A DNA stretch of 64,000 bases from Alphaproteobacteria bacterium (GTDB lineage Bacteria; Pseudomonadota; Alphaproteobacteria; JANQMY01): assembly GCA_028289425.1 (NCBI GenBank), contig JANQPL010000004.1, forward strand, positions 186,001 through 250,000, read 5' to 3'. Made by a program: the position numbers and the translations under genes. Shown in pieces: positions 7,926 to 17,808 of this stretch. Numbering within the stretch: position 1 is the first letter of the stretch; every line of letters begins with the position of its first letter. The notes under the pieces were generated by a model, which did not search any database, was not told the origin of the DNA, and saw only the letters and a program-made list of their open reading frames with translations.

Positions 7926-10000
7926 AGCGCCGCACTTTCCTCAAAGGCGGCCTTGCCGCCGGCCTCGTTGTCGCCTTGCCGGCTTGTTCCCTCATTCCGG
8001 TGACGCCAAAGCGGCCGCAGCCAACAGCCGAGGCCGCGATGGGATGGGTCAGTTGCGCGGATGGGCAATACCAATTGATCCTGCCACGGATCGAAATCGG
8101 TCAGAACATCGCCACGGCGATTAAGCAAATTGCGTGTGAGGAACTCGGCATTGAATGGGATGAATTATCACTAGACTTTCACTCGACGGCGACGATCGAT
8201 CAGGTCAAATCGACCGTGGGGAGCGAGTCGATCAAGGACTTTGCGGTGCCGTTGGCACAGGCTTGCGCAACCCTGCGCGACGCAATCGCTGCAGGTCGAT
8301 CTACCGGTGAGATAGGGCTTGTGGAACGCCCATTGAGCGACCTAAGAATTTTCGCGGCGGCGCCGAGATATATCGGCCGCCGGCCGCCGCTTGAACAGGG
8401 ACAAGACATCGTCCGCGGACAGTCCCTCTATGCCGCCGACATTCGGCGCGAAAACATGATCTATGGGCGCGTGCTGCGGGCACCGGTTTCACCGGAGCTA
8501 CCGTCGCAACCTGTTCGTTGGGATATGGACGCCGCTCGCGCAGTTCCGGGATTTGTGGACATTGTCGATGACCCGTCTCTGAAACAGGCGCAAAGCAAAG
8601 GCTTGGGCATTTTGGCCAAAACCCCCTCTACGCTTGACCGCATTGCGGACGCCCTCAACGTTCAATGGGACATCGACGGCACCTTCGAGCAACACGACAT
8701 CGACAATGCCGTCGACATCGAACGCCGACTCAATAGCGGCCGATTGGCGAATACAATTCAATCGGACTCTATCGAAGATGATTCGCGTTGGGATGTTGAT
8801 CTGCGGTTCGATATTCCCTTGGGTGCCCACGGCCCCATCGAACCGCGCGCCGCGGTCGCCGAATTCGATCAAAGCGGTGCACTGACGGTTTGGGCAGGCG
8901 TGCAAGACGTCTTCTTCGTGCGCGACACGATCGCCAGAGCCTTGTCTTTGGATTCCCGCGACGTTGATGTGAAAAGCCGCCGTGTAGGGGGTGCTTTTGG
9001 CGGCAAAACCATGTGCACTGTGGAGCTGGAAGCTGCGTTGCTGGCGCGCGCCGCCGGACACCCTGTGAAAGTTCAATGGACGCGCGCCCAGGAATACCGC
9101 CAAGGGTTTCACAGACCGCCGTCGAGCCACCGTATTCGCGCTACTCTGAAGGAAGATCGCCTTGACAGCTGGTGGCACGGCTTTGCCAGCAGTCACATTC
9201 TTTTCAGCAATGCCGTGCTGCCCGAATGGATGCAGCAAATCACCGACTTCATCGGCGATCCCGGTGTGGCGCGCGGCGCGGACATGCCCTATCGCGCCAA
9301 AAACCGCCGAACCGAATTCGATCTGGTCCGCATTCCCGTCTTTACAGGTCCTTGGCGTGGGCTGGGCGCCGGGCCCAACATGCTGGCCATCGAATCTGCG
9401 ATCGACGAATGTGCGATCAAAACGAACGCTGACCCGGTGGCGTTCCGGCGCTCTCACATTGAAGACCCGCGCCTCGCAGATGTGCTGAATAGCGTGGCTG
9501 AGATTTCGAACTGGCAAGGGGCAAAGCCGACCGAAGACACCCCCACATACCAGGGACGCGGCGTCGCCTGCGGGATCTACAAGGAAACGAGCTACGCCGC
9601 CGTGGTTGCGGATGTGAGCATATCGCGTGACGGAAACATTCAGGTGACGCACCTATGGTGCGCCCATGATTGCGGACATATCATTAACCCGGACCAAGTC
9701 CGCGCCCAATGCGAGGGCAATTTGGTATGGGGTCTTGGTATGGTGCTGTCCGACCAATTGCCTGTTGAGAACGCGCGTGTAGCGGCAGAAACATTCGCCG
9801 ATGCGCCAATTCCCAGGTTGGAGGATGTCTCGCCCATGACCATCGAATTAATCAGCAACCGGCTCCCGCCCACAGGTGCGGGGGAAACAGCGATTGTCGC
9901 GGCGTCCGGCGCCATAGCCAATGCCGTAAGAAATGCGACGGGCGTGCGCCCGACCCGCTTTCCCATTGACCCAAAGGAGCTTGTGCGATCTCAAGCATGA
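7922..10000 (+). CDS. iorB: Molybdopterin-binding subunit of molybdenum hydroxylase (isoquinoline 1-oxidoreductase beta type)
   Basis: 692 residues from ATG at 7922. The start [15 protein letters not shown] is a twin-arginine signal, and VVALPAC after it looks like a lipobox, so the enzyme is probably exported folded and perhaps lipid-anchored. Molybdenum-cofactor motifs: [37 protein letters not shown], and [20 protein letters not shown], whose GAGE glutamate is the catalytic base of the family. The enzyme hydroxylates N-heterocycles or oxidises aldehydes; the substrate is undetermined. A longer reading frame begins at 7730, but that segment overlaps the small subunit and lacks family similarity. 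It overlaps the small-subunit gene and the following AraC gene by four bases each. Confidence 0.9.
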   Translation: MKRRTFLKGGLAAGLVVALPACSLIPVTPKRPQPTAEAAMGWVSCADGQYQLILPRIEIGQNIATAIKQIACEELGIEWDELSLDFHSTATIDQVKSTVGSESIKDFAVPLAQACATLRDAIAAGRSTGEIGLVERPLSDLRIFAAAPRYIGRRPPLEQGQDIVRGQSLYAADIRRENMIYGRVLRAPVSPELPSQPVRWDMDAARAVPGFVDIVDDPSLKQAQSKGLGILAKTPSTLDRIADALNVQWDIDGTFEQHDIDNAVDIERRLNSGRLANTIQSDSIEDDSRWDVDLRFDIPLGAHGPIEPRAAVAEFDQSGALTVWAGVQDVFFVRDTIARALSLDSRDVDVKSRRVGGAFGGKTMCTVELEAALLARAAGHPVKVQWTRAQEYRQGFHRPPSSHRIRATLKEDRLDSWWHGFASSHILFSNAVLPEWMQQITDFIGDPGVARGADMPYRAKNRRTEFDLVRIPVFTGPWRGLGAGPNMLAIESAIDECAIKTNADPVAFRRSHIEDPRLADVLNSVAEISNWQGAKPTEDTPTYQGRGVACGIYKETSYAAVVADVSISRDGNIQVTHLWCAHDCGHIINPDQVRAQCEGNLVWGLGMVLSDQLPVENARVAAETFADAPIPRLEDVSPMTIELISNRLPPTGAGETAIVAASGAIANAVRNATGVRPTRFPIDPKELVRSQA

Positions 10001-10908
10001 ACGATTTTTCGGCAGCCGCCATGCTGCGGCTTATCCGTCTGGGCCTTAAGCGCCAGGGCCTGGCCGCACCCGATTTCCTTCCGCCCCGGTCAGCGCATAT
10101 TCCGTTATCTGACAAACGGAGCCTTCTGCACAATGTACTGACCACCTATGGGGCTATGACCGTGCTGCGCATCGGTGACGCGGTGAAAGATGCCCCCGAC
10201 GAACCCATGATGACGGCACTCATGTTGGCGAAAGATCCGCTAGATCTGTTAGCCCGGTGGCAACGACTTGAACGGTTCGTCCATTCAAAGCACCGCACAC
10301 GCATTTTAGACTCCGAACCCGGACGGCTCGTGCTGCAGCATTTCGCCTATCGGGGAAAGAAACCGCCCTGGCCGGAGGAAGACCTGCTCATCTTTGGCTT
10401 ATTGGTCGCGATGATAGAAAAAATTGAGATATCCGGTTTGAAGGCCCGCGCCATCGGTATCACCGATTGGCCGCGCGCTGATGGCGAATGGATAGACACC
10501 CAGCTCCCAAACGATGTTTCTACTTGGGAGTTGACTTGGCGGCCAGACCTTACCGGCAAGCGATCGGAACGCCCGCATGTGGGTACCGTGGACTGGTTGG
10601 ACATGGCCCGGCAAGCGCTGCAATCCGATCCGGGCCGCGCTTGGTCGATTGATGCATTGGCGGATGAGCTTCACACGTCGTCGCGCACGCTGCAGCGCCG
10701 CCTTAAATCGGAAAGCAGCAGCTTTTCGTCGCTGGTGGCCGAGGTTCGCATGGCAGCCGCGGCGGAACTGTTGGGGCGCACAGCCCAATCGCCGGCGGAA
10801 ATCGGTTATGTATGCGGATTTTCGGATCAAGCGCATTTTACACGCGACTTCAAACGCTACACCGCCTTCACACCGTCAGCTTTCCGAGAACAGTTCGTAT
10901 CCAGCTGA
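9997..10908 (+). CDS. AraC-family transcriptional regulator
   Basis: 303 residues. The C-terminal third holds the two helix-turn-helix units of AraC proteins: ALADELHTSSRTLQRRLKSE and IGYVCGFSDQAHFTRDFKRY followed by the family signature TPSAFREQF. The N-terminal 190 residues resemble the ligand-binding part of OruR/AraC-type regulators with long N-termini. The start overlaps the stop of the molybdenum hydroxylase large subunit (ATGA), so it is co-transcribed and probably regulates that operon in response to the substrate. The convergent molybdoenzyme gene ends 17 bases after it. Confidence 0.88.
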   Translation: MNDFSAAAMLRLIRLGLKRQGLAAPDFLPPRSAHIPLSDKRSLLHNVLTTYGAMTVLRIGDAVKDAPDEPMMTALMLAKDPLDLLARWQRLERFVHSKHRTRILDSEPGRLVLQHFAYRGKKPPWPEEDLLIFGLLVAMIEKIEISGLKARAIGITDWPRADGEWIDTQLPNDVSTWELTWRPDLTGKRSERPHVGTVDWLDMARQALQSDPGRAWSIDALADELHTSSRTLQRRLKSESSSFSSLVAEVRMAAAAELLGRTAQSPAEIGYVCGFSDQAHFTRDFKRYTAFTPSAFREQFVSS

Positions 10909-10925
10909 TTTGATTGAACCAGGCC

Positions 10926-13097
10926 CTACACCGCATCCTGCAGAGGTGTGACTTCGACCGGAATGCCATCCAGTAAGCAATTTCCGGAGACCGGCTCAAA
11001 ATCTTTCGGGTCGCTTGACGCCAACAGGTTGATGTTCGCTCCGTCCAGTTCGTTCGCCTTTTGCCATCCGCCCTTGTGCCCGAAACCATGGGGATAGCAG
11101 ACAGCGCCCGGCACCACGTCCGTGGTGATCTCGACCGTTACGTCCACCGACGCCGTCTTACTTCGTATACGAACGGATTTTCCATCGGTGATTTGCCGGT
11201 CGCGCGCATCGTCCGGATGCATCAACAAAGTGGGTTTTGAGTTGCGGATGACCCGGTCGCTGTTATGCAGCCAGGAATTCATCCCGTGCAGCAACCGCCG
11301 CCCAAACAGTTTCAACGCCGCGGGATCCGCCGATGCGGAATGAGCCTCCAGGCGTCCCAATTCCGCTTCGATGAGATCTGTCCAGAGCCTGGGCTTCTTC
11401 TCATCCAACGCAACACGGTCCCATGACCGGTCAGATGGCATACGGTCGGCAAGCTTCTTTCCGTGTGGAAACTCGCGCTGCAAACGCTCTAGGGTCAAGC
11501 CATCCGGATTCGCCCCGAACCCATCGCCAAAAGGTCCAATGCGCAGCGCCGCATCCACAAGATCCAAATGGGTGGGTTCGGATTGCCCCTCACTCGGCTC
11601 CGTCCCCATCAGCATAGAGGCAGGATTGGGCCTGCCCAGATGACTCAAGATCGACGAATAAATATCGAATTCGTGCCTTGCCTCGCCCAAGGGTTCGATG
11701 ACGGGCTGTACGTAATGCAACCAGGGCTCGGGCGCATTGGGGCTCCACAAGTCGTTGATGTCCGCCCGCTCGAAGAACGTCGTGGTCGGCAGGATGTAGT
11801 GGGCATAGCGCGCCGACTCGTTCATGTAGAAATCGAGCGACACAAAAAGGTCCAATGATTCAAGCGCGCGCTCCGTCTTCTCTCCGTCGGGATAGGACAG
11901 AACCGGATTGCCGCAATCCACAAAAAGCGCGCGCATTTGCCCGTCCCCCGGAACCAATATGTCATCGGCGAGGGTCCCGCCCGGCTGAACGCCGGAGACC
12001 AAAGGCAAGTCCCCGATGCGGCTGCGGCTTTCGCCATAACCGGGCGCCACATAGGATGAGTCCTTCGGCTCGAATGGCGCAATCCCGATCAAGCTGCCGC
12101 CATCTCGCCCAAAATTGCCGGTGGCCAGGTTGATTGCATCCATAAGGATGTTGGCGAGTGTTGAAAAGCTGCCGCGATTGGACCCGACACGCCCATAACA
12201 GGCAGCGGTTCGTGCCGATGCAAAACGACGCGCCAGTTCTTGCACCCGCGCCGTGTCAATACCCGTTTTGGTCTGAACCGTTTCGAGCTCCAGGTTCCTC
12301 AAACGGTCAAACAGCTTTTCCCAACCAACCACGCGTTCCGCCAGGAACTCGGTCTCAACCAATCCTTCGTCGATCATGACCTTGAGCATGCCCGCCAGCA
12401 GCCACGCATCCGAATCCGGCGCGATCGGCTGGTGTTCATAGCGTTTTGCCGTTTCCGTGTTACGCGGGTCCACGACAATGACCGAGCCGCGCTTGGCGAT
12501 GCCGTCCAGGTGCTGCATCGCCCGCGGTGCGCATATCAAGGACATTTTGGACACGACAGGATTGCCGCCGAAGATCATCAGGTGGTCACAGTCCAGAATG
12601 TCTGGAAACGGATAAACATGCCCATTACCGAACACCTGGTCGGAAGCAAGCACACGGGCGCCCGTGTCCACCTGCATGGCATTGTATCGTTTGTTAGACC
12701 CGAAACTCTGAATGAAGGCATAGCCATAGGCGTAATGCATGGTCGAAAACGCTGCCGGGTTGCCGATATAGGCCCCGAGCGCATCGCCGCCATGTCTTTT
12801 TGTGATCGTATCGACACGCTCGGCAATATCTGAGATGGCCTCATCCCAACTCACGGGCGCGAAGTCGCCAAGACCGCCCATCCGCTTCATTGGACTGAGG
12901 ATGCGGTCTTTGTCGTACGTCACATTGACCATGCCTGGCCCTTTAACGCACAGATGGCCGCGCGACACCGGATGGTCCCGGTCCGGCCCTACATGGACGA
13001 TCCGTCCATCCTTGACCTCGGCAATGAGGCCGCATTGGGCTTCACAAAGCCGGCAATAGGTAATGTGCTGTCCGTCCGCTCCCGGTTCCAAGGCCAC
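10926..13097 (-). CDS. Molybdopterin oxidoreductase, DMSO-reductase/formate dehydrogenase family
   Basis: 723 residues. The N-terminal 4Fe-4S binding motif C-x2-C-x3-C (CRLCEAQC) and a fourth cysteine in RGHLCVKG are present, followed by the molybdopterin domains (SWDEAISDIAERV; DHLMIFGGNPVVS; VVDPRNTETAKRY) and a C-terminal dinucleotide-binding beta barrel (LMHPDDARDRQITDGKSVRIRS; CYPHGFGHKGGW). No Tat signal is seen at the start, so it is cytoplasmic. No electron-transfer subunit is adjacent. Family members include formate dehydrogenases and many uncharacterised oxidoreductases of catabolic clusters. GTG start at 13097 with GGAG seven bases upstream. Confidence 0.85.
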   Translation of the reverse strand: MALEPGADGQHITYCRLCEAQCGLIAEVKDGRIVHVGPDRDHPVSRGHLCVKGPGMVNVTYDKDRILSPMKRMGGLGDFAPVSWDEAISDIAERVDTITKRHGGDALGAYIGNPAAFSTMHYAYGYAFIQSFGSNKRYNAMQVDTGARVLASDQVFGNGHVYPFPDILDCDHLMIFGGNPVVSKMSLICAPRAMQHLDGIAKRGSVIVVDPRNTETAKRYEHQPIAPDSDAWLLAGMLKVMIDEGLVETEFLAERVVGWEKLFDRLRNLELETVQTKTGIDTARVQELARRFASARTAACYGRVGSNRGSFSTLANILMDAINLATGNFGRDGGSLIGIAPFEPKDSSYVAPGYGESRSRIGDLPLVSGVQPGGTLADDILVPGDGQMRALFVDCGNPVLSYPDGEKTERALESLDLFVSLDFYMNESARYAHYILPTTTFFERADINDLWSPNAPEPWLHYVQPVIEPLGEARHEFDIYSSILSHLGRPNPASMLMGTEPSEGQSEPTHLDLVDAALRIGPFGDGFGANPDGLTLERLQREFPHGKKLADRMPSDRSWDRVALDEKKPRLWTDLIEAELGRLEAHSASADPAALKLFGRRLLHGMNSWLHNSDRVIRNSKPTLLMHPDDARDRQITDGKSVRIRSKTASVDVTVEITTDVVPGAVCYPHGFGHKGGWQKANELDGANINLLASSDPKDFEPVSGNCLLDGIPVEVTPLQDAV

Positions 13098-13371
13098 AGG
13101 CGTTCTCCCACTTCAGGTTTTGCTTTATTTCACCCATCAAACCATGTGGGGCGGGCACGGACAAACAACGGTGTCGTGAGTACCAAAGACATCGTCTATC
13201 TGATGGTCGCCCGGCGCGCCATTTATGCCCGCTCGTATTTGCGCAACCGCACTTGCATTTTGCAAGCCAAGCCAAAATGATGCATGAAACCACCACGAAA
13301 CGACACCGGAGGCATTCTTGGATTGGCCTTCCGATGGCAAGCAAAACAAAAGAAAAGGGAGCTGAGGCACC
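13098..13371. other. Divergent intergenic region
   Basis: 274 bases between the molybdoenzyme (minus) and the FadB-type gene (plus). It must hold both promoters. I see the ribosome binding site GGGAGCTGAGG before 13372 but no convincing gene, terminator or clear palindromic operator. Confidence 0.5.
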
Positions 13372-15477
13372 ATGAAAGGCACCGTCCATTACGAAAAGCG
13401 CGGCAACATCGCATTGCTCACCGTCGATAACCCGCCGGTTAATCCGCTATCGGGAGGCGTCCGCCAGGGTATGACCGATGGCGTCAACAAGGCGCTCGCC
13501 GACGATGAGGTTCAAGCCATTGTCATGACAGGCGCCGGACGCGCCTTCATCGCCGGAGCCGATATTTCCGAATTCGGCAAGGAACCCCAGGGCCCAAGCC
13601 TGTTTGATTGCCTCGATACGATGGATAACAGCTCTAAGCCGATCGTCGCGGCAATTAATGGCACGGCGTTTGGCGGCGGGTTGGAAGTGGCGTTGTGCTG
13701 CCATTATCGCGTCATTGCCGAAAAAGCACCGGTCGGTCTTCCGGAAGTGAAGCTCGGGCTGTTGCCGGGCGCCGGCGGCACCCAGCGCCTGCCGCGGCTA
13801 ATTGGGGCCGAGAAAGCCCTGCAGTTCATCGTGTCCGGCGATCCGATTCCGGGCCCCCAAGCGGTTGAGCTGGGGATCGCCGACGAGCTTGCCAAAGGCG
13901 ATGTGGTCGACGATGCCATCGCTTTTGCCCAGAAAATCGTGGATGCGGGCGGCCAGACGCGCCGCATTCGCGATGAGTCGGCCAAGCTTGAAGAAGCGCG
14001 CAAAAACCCCGCCATCTTCGATGAGGCCCGCAAGAATGCGGCCCGCAGAATGCGCGGCCGGTTCGCGCCCGAGAAGATCATTCAATGCGTGGAAGCCGCC
14101 GTTAATCTGGACGATTTCGATGCGGGCATGAAATTCGAGCGCGAGGCCTTTGGCGAATGCTTGAACCATCCGCAGCGCGCCGCGCTCATCTACAATTTCT
14201 TTTCCGAGCGGGAAGTGGCGAAGATCCCCGACGTACCCAAGGACACGCCGACCCAAAAGATCGAGAGCGCGGGCGTAATCGGCTGCGGCACCATGGGCGG
14301 CGGTATTTCCATGTGCTTCTTAAATGTGGGCATCCCGGTGACCGTTCTGGAAACGGACCAAGAAGCCCTCGACCGCGGCATTGGCGTCATCAAGCGCAAC
14401 TATGACATACAGGTGCAGCGCGGCCGCATGAGCGAAGACGATGTGGCACAGCGTATGGCCCTGCTCACCGGCACCACGGACCATGCGGATCTGGGCCAGG
14501 CGGACGTTGTGATCGAAGCGATTTACGAGAACCTCGACGTAAAGATCGAAACCTTCAAGAAGATCGATGCAGTTGCAAAGCAAGGCGCCATCTTGGCCAG
14601 CAACACATCGGGACTGGATATCGACAAGATCGCCGCGGCCACCGGGCGCCCTGAAGCTGTCATTGGCCTGCACTTTTTCAGCCCCGCCAATGTGATGCGC
14701 CTGCTGGAAGTGGTGCGCGGCGAAAAGACCGGCAAGGGAATCATCGCCACATCCATGAAGCTCGGCAAAACCCTGAAGAAGATCGCCGTCTTGTCGGGCA
14801 ACGCCCCCGGCTTCATCGGTAACCGCATGCTTGCTCAGTACACGCGGCAAGCGGGCGAGATGATTCTGCAAGGGGCAACGCCCTATCAGGTGGACAGCGT
14901 TATTCAGAAGTTCGGCATGCCCATGGGCCCCTTCCAAATGAATGACCTTGTGGGCCTCGACCTGGGGTGGCGCGCCCGGAAACTCGCCGGCATGAAGCCC
15001 GAAGATGTACCGATCACCGCGCGCGTGGCCGACAAACTTTGTGAAATGGACCGCTACGGTCAGAAGACCAACCGCGGCTTCTACATTTATCCGGAAGGCA
15101 GCCGGGCGGGCCAAGCCGACCCCGAAGTCATCGACATCGTCGAAGCGACGTCAAAGGAACTGGGTATCAAGCGGCGCGACATTAGCGATGAGGAAGTTCT
15201 CAACCGCTGCCTTTATGCCCTGGTGAACGAAGGCTGCCGCATCCTCGACGACGGCATCGCCTTGCGCCCCTGCGATATCGACATCGTCTACATCAATGGC
15301 TACGGCTTCCCGCAGATTACCGGTGGCCCTATGTTCTGGGCGGATCAGCAGGGTCTCGACAAAGTCCTCGATGGTGTGAAGCGTTTCCAAGCGGAATACG
15401 GCGCGCCATGGGAACCGGCGCCGTTGCTGGAGAAACTGGTCAAGGACGGTAAGAATTTCGCAAGCCTACAAGGCTAA
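13372..15477 (+). CDS. Multifunctional enoyl-CoA hydratase / 3-hydroxyacyl-CoA dehydrogenase (FadB/FadJ type)
   Basis: 701 residues, standard length. The N-terminal crotonase domain (about 1-190) shows AGRAFIAGADISEF (oxyanion hole) and the glutamate-containing PEVKLGLLPGAGGTQRLPRL. The NAD-binding domain starts at GVIGCGTMGGGISM (about 303) with LASNTSGLDIDKIA and GLHFFSPANVMRLLEVV. The C-terminal part has GNAPGFIGNRML and GPFQMNDLVGLDLGW, then the duplicated helical domain to GPMFWADQQG. It carries out two successive beta-oxidation steps. No FadA-type thiolase is adjacent, so the thiolase must come from elsewhere. It is a single-gene unit with a hairpin after the stop. Confidence 0.95.
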   Translation: MKGTVHYEKRGNIALLTVDNPPVNPLSGGVRQGMTDGVNKALADDEVQAIVMTGAGRAFIAGADISEFGKEPQGPSLFDCLDTMDNSSKPIVAAINGTAFGGGLEVALCCHYRVIAEKAPVGLPEVKLGLLPGAGGTQRLPRLIGAEKALQFIVSGDPIPGPQAVELGIADELAKGDVVDDAIAFAQKIVDAGGQTRRIRDESAKLEEARKNPAIFDEARKNAARRMRGRFAPEKIIQCVEAAVNLDDFDAGMKFEREAFGECLNHPQRAALIYNFFSEREVAKIPDVPKDTPTQKIESAGVIGCGTMGGGISMCFLNVGIPVTVLETDQEALDRGIGVIKRNYDIQVQRGRMSEDDVAQRMALLTGTTDHADLGQADVVIEAIYENLDVKIETFKKIDAVAKQGAILASNTSGLDIDKIAAATGRPEAVIGLHFFSPANVMRLLEVVRGEKTGKGIIATSMKLGKTLKKIAVLSGNAPGFIGNRMLAQYTRQAGEMILQGATPYQVDSVIQKFGMPMGPFQMNDLVGLDLGWRARKLAGMKPEDVPITARVADKLCEMDRYGQKTNRGFYIYPEGSRAGQADPEVIDIVEATSKELGIKRRDISDEEVLNRCLYALVNEGCRILDDGIALRPCDIDIVYINGYGFPQITGGPMFWADQQGLDKVLDGVKRFQAEYGAPWEPAPLLEKLVKDGKNFASLQG

Positions 15478-15482
15478 CAACG

Positions 15483-15509
15483 TGGCTGGACTTTAAACGG
15501 GTCCAGCCA
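15483..15509. terminator. Hairpin between convergent genes
   Basis: TGGCTGGAC (15483-15491) and GTCCAGCCA (15101-offset copy at 15501-15509) are perfect nine-base arms with a nine-base loop. It begins six bases after the FadB-type stop and lies before the stop of the convergent serine hydrolase. No T-run follows on either strand, so it may block transcription only weakly or stabilise mRNA ends. Confidence 0.45.
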
Positions 15510-15520
15510 AACCCCTCACC

Positions 15521-16663
15521 TTAATGCGTGATGATTTCCCGCACCGCGTCGATGAGGGCAATGGCGCGCTCATCCAAATAGGGACTCGGGCCCAGGCGGT
15601 TCATTACATAGCCGAACCCGATTTGATGTTCCGGAGATGCAAACCCGATGGAACCGCCCGCCCCCGGATGCCCGAAGCAATCCGGCCCGAACAACCGCAC
15701 ATGTTCTGAGTGCAAATGAAAGCCCAGACCAAATCTGGTCTCTATGATGCCGACGGTGGCATCAAGGCCGTCGCTGTGTTGTTCGCGTGCCATATCGATG
15801 GTATCCGCACGTAGGACTCGTTTGCCGTCCACCTCTCCGACCGTCGCTGCGTAAAGCTTGGCAAGTGAACGCGCGGTACAGATCCCGTTGACCGCCGGCA
15901 TTTCACTTGCATGGAGCGCGCGGGAATTCCAAATATAGTCGTCGCCCGAACCGGTCAGCGCGTGGCTCATCAACATGCGCGCCGGCAATGACTCCGGCTC
16001 CAACGCGATTCCTGGGTCGTCGCTCTGGATTTCGAGAAGCGTCGATACCCGCTGTTCTTCTTCGGCTGGGAGCCCAATCCAAAAATCCAGATCAAGAGGC
16101 TGTGCAAACTCCCGCTGGAAATAATCGCCAAGTGAGACACCGGTCACCCGGCGGACGATTTCTCCTACCAGCCAGCCCATGGTCAGACCATGATAGCCGT
16201 GTTTTGTATTGGGGTCCCAAATGGGGGACTGCCGCTCCAATGCTTTAACGACAGGGCGGCCGTCAAAAATCTGCTCCGCTGAAAGCTGCTCATCGACCAC
16301 CGGAATGCCGGCGCGGTGAGATAAAATCATCCGTAGGGTGATGTCTTCTTTTCCCATCTGGCCAAATTCCGGCCAGATGTGTGAGATCGGCCGGTCCAAT
16401 TCGATCAGACCGTCCTCTATTAGCTTCAACGCGCACAGCGCCGTGGCGCCCTTGGTGGTTGAAAACACTAACTGCAGAGTGTTTTCCTGCCAGGGCCGGT
16501 CGTTTTTCGCATCTGCCACCCCGCCCCAAAGGTCGACGACTTTTTGGCCCCGGTGATACAGACAAAACGCGGCGCCGACTTCATCGCGCCTCGAAAAGTT
16601 TTCCGCAAAAGCGTGTCGAACTGTTTCGTAGTCGGCTTCGCAAGTTCCTTTTACTTCCGGCAC
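15521..16663 (-). CDS. Beta-lactamase-fold serine hydrolase (EstB-type esterase)
   Basis: About 380 residues. The S-x-x-K nucleophile motif STTK (in LVFSTTKGATALCALKL) and the HGLTMGWLVGEIVRR segment, corresponding to the second active-site motif, place it in the class C beta-lactamase / esterase family VIII. FGHPGAGGSIGFASPE near the C-terminus matches the third motif region. Such enzymes hydrolyse esters or lactones; a cytoplasmic location is likely since no signal peptide is visible. A longer frame starts at 16741 inside the upstream gene; GTG at 16663 with AAAGGA upstream gives a more plausible start. Last gene of the receptor-ligase-monooxygenase operon. Confidence 0.85.
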   Translation of the reverse strand: MPEVKGTCEADYETVRHAFAENFSRRDEVGAAFCLYHRGQKVVDLWGGVADAKNDRPWQENTLQLVFSTTKGATALCALKLIEDGLIELDRPISHIWPEFGQMGKEDITLRMILSHRAGIPVVDEQLSAEQIFDGRPVVKALERQSPIWDPNTKHGYHGLTMGWLVGEIVRRVTGVSLGDYFQREFAQPLDLDFWIGLPAEEEQRVSTLLEIQSDDPGIALEPESLPARMLMSHALTGSGDDYIWNSRALHASEMPAVNGICTARSLAKLYAATVGEVDGKRVLRADTIDMAREQHSDGLDATVGIIETRFGLGFHLHSEHVRLFGPDCFGHPGAGGSIGFASPEHQIGFGYVMNRLGPSPYLDERAIALIDAVREIITH

Positions 16664-16724
16664 AGATGTTTCCTTTGCAATGATGATAATCCAGCGCGTC
16701 GGCCGCTCTTGCTTCGCGACACAG

Positions 16725-17771
16725 TCACGCTTGCTCGACAAGGTTTCGAAGCCGATCCACCGTCTTCACGCGATCGGCCGGTGTTTCGCCCGAGACCAAT
16801 ACATTCAGACACGTGACGCCGGCTTCGCGGAATGCCGACACGCGTTCCTTAACGAACCCTTCCGGCCCAACCAATGTGGAATCCCGCAAAAAGCTGTCGG
16901 GAATGGCGGCTTCCGCCTCCACCTTTTTCCCGGACAAATACAAATCTTGAATTTGTTTGGCCTCTCGCTCAAAACCGAAGCTGGAAAAAAGCTCGTTGTA
17001 GAAATTCTTCGATCGAGCCCCCATACCGCCCACATAAAGCGCCGTAACCGGACGGATCGTGTCGCGGAGGTGTTCCACATTATCCCCCACGGCAACCAAG
17101 CTGCCCGCATAGACTTCCAGCGGCGGGCGGTCCGGCGCGCGCTTCGCTTGGCCATTGTCCAATGCCGCTTTCCAATGCTTGTCGGAAACACCCGGCAGGA
17201 AGAATGTCGGCAACCAACCGTCGGCGAGTTCGGCGGTCATTTCGACGCTTTTTTCCCCCAACGATGCGACGATGATAGGAATGTCAGGGCGTACGGGTTT
17301 CGTAATCATCTTGAGCGGCTTGCCAAGCCCCACACCTTGATCAGGCGGCAGAGGGATTTGATACTTTTTGCCCAGATGATTTAGGTGCTCCCTGCGCCAC
17401 ACAGTACGGCAGATGGAAATGATCTCTCGAAGGCGTGCGATCGGCGCATCGTAGGGCACCCCATGCCACCCTTCGATGACTTGAGGCCCCGAAGCACCCA
17501 GGCCCAACATGGCCCGCCCGCCGGACAGATTGTCGAGACCAGCCGCGGTCATCGCCATAAGCGTCGGCGAGCGAGAGTAGATCGGCAGAATGCCGGAGGC
17601 GATACACACGGATGTTGTTTCGGCCGCGAGATAGCCCATCATGGTCGGCGCATCGAAACCATAGGCTTCCGGGACGAACAGAACATCAAGCCCGGCCCGT
17701 TCCAGATCTTTCACTTCTTCGACGACGCCGTGGTAGTCCCCCGCATAGTTCATCAACGTCGCTATCTTCAT
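16725..17771 (-). CDS. Luciferase-like (LLM) flavin- or F420-dependent oxidoreductase
   Basis: 348 residues with the bacterial-luciferase TIM-barrel pattern: MKIATLMNYAGDYHGVVEEV, GLDVLFVPEAYGFDAP, GGRAMLGLGASGPQVIEGWHG and VPIIVASLGEKSVEMTAELADGW-like core. The variant with G-A-S-G-P-Q-V-I-E-G-W-H-G is close to F420-dependent MER-type enzymes, but many proteobacterial members use FMN, and no F420 biosynthesis gene is in the window. Likely role: oxidation or monooxygenation of the substrate imported and activated by the same operon. 37 bases after the acyl-CoA ligase. Confidence 0.85.
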   Translation of the reverse strand: MKIATLMNYAGDYHGVVEEVKDLERAGLDVLFVPEAYGFDAPTMMGYLAAETTSVCIASGILPIYSRSPTLMAMTAAGLDNLSGGRAMLGLGASGPQVIEGWHGVPYDAPIARLREIISICRTVWRREHLNHLGKKYQIPLPPDQGVGLGKPLKMITKPVRPDIPIIVASLGEKSVEMTAELADGWLPTFFLPGVSDKHWKAALDNGQAKRAPDRPPLEVYAGSLVAVGDNVEHLRDTIRPVTALYVGGMGARSKNFYNELFSSFGFEREAKQIQDLYLSGKKVEAEAAIPDSFLRDSTLVGPEGFVKERVSAFREAGVTCLNVLVSGETPADRVKTVDRLRNLVEQA

Positions 17772-17808
17772 GAGTGAGTTCCGATTCTCATGGGTCTACA
17801 TTTCGCCG

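Noticed and set aside
8498-9652. A 384-residue open frame on the minus strand
   Set aside because: It lies antisense inside the well-supported molybdopterin subunit gene and has no recognised motif.
16725-17771. Firm assignment of the luciferase-like enzyme as F420-dependent
   Set aside because: No F420 biosynthesis gene is visible and FMN-dependent relatives are common in Proteobacteria.
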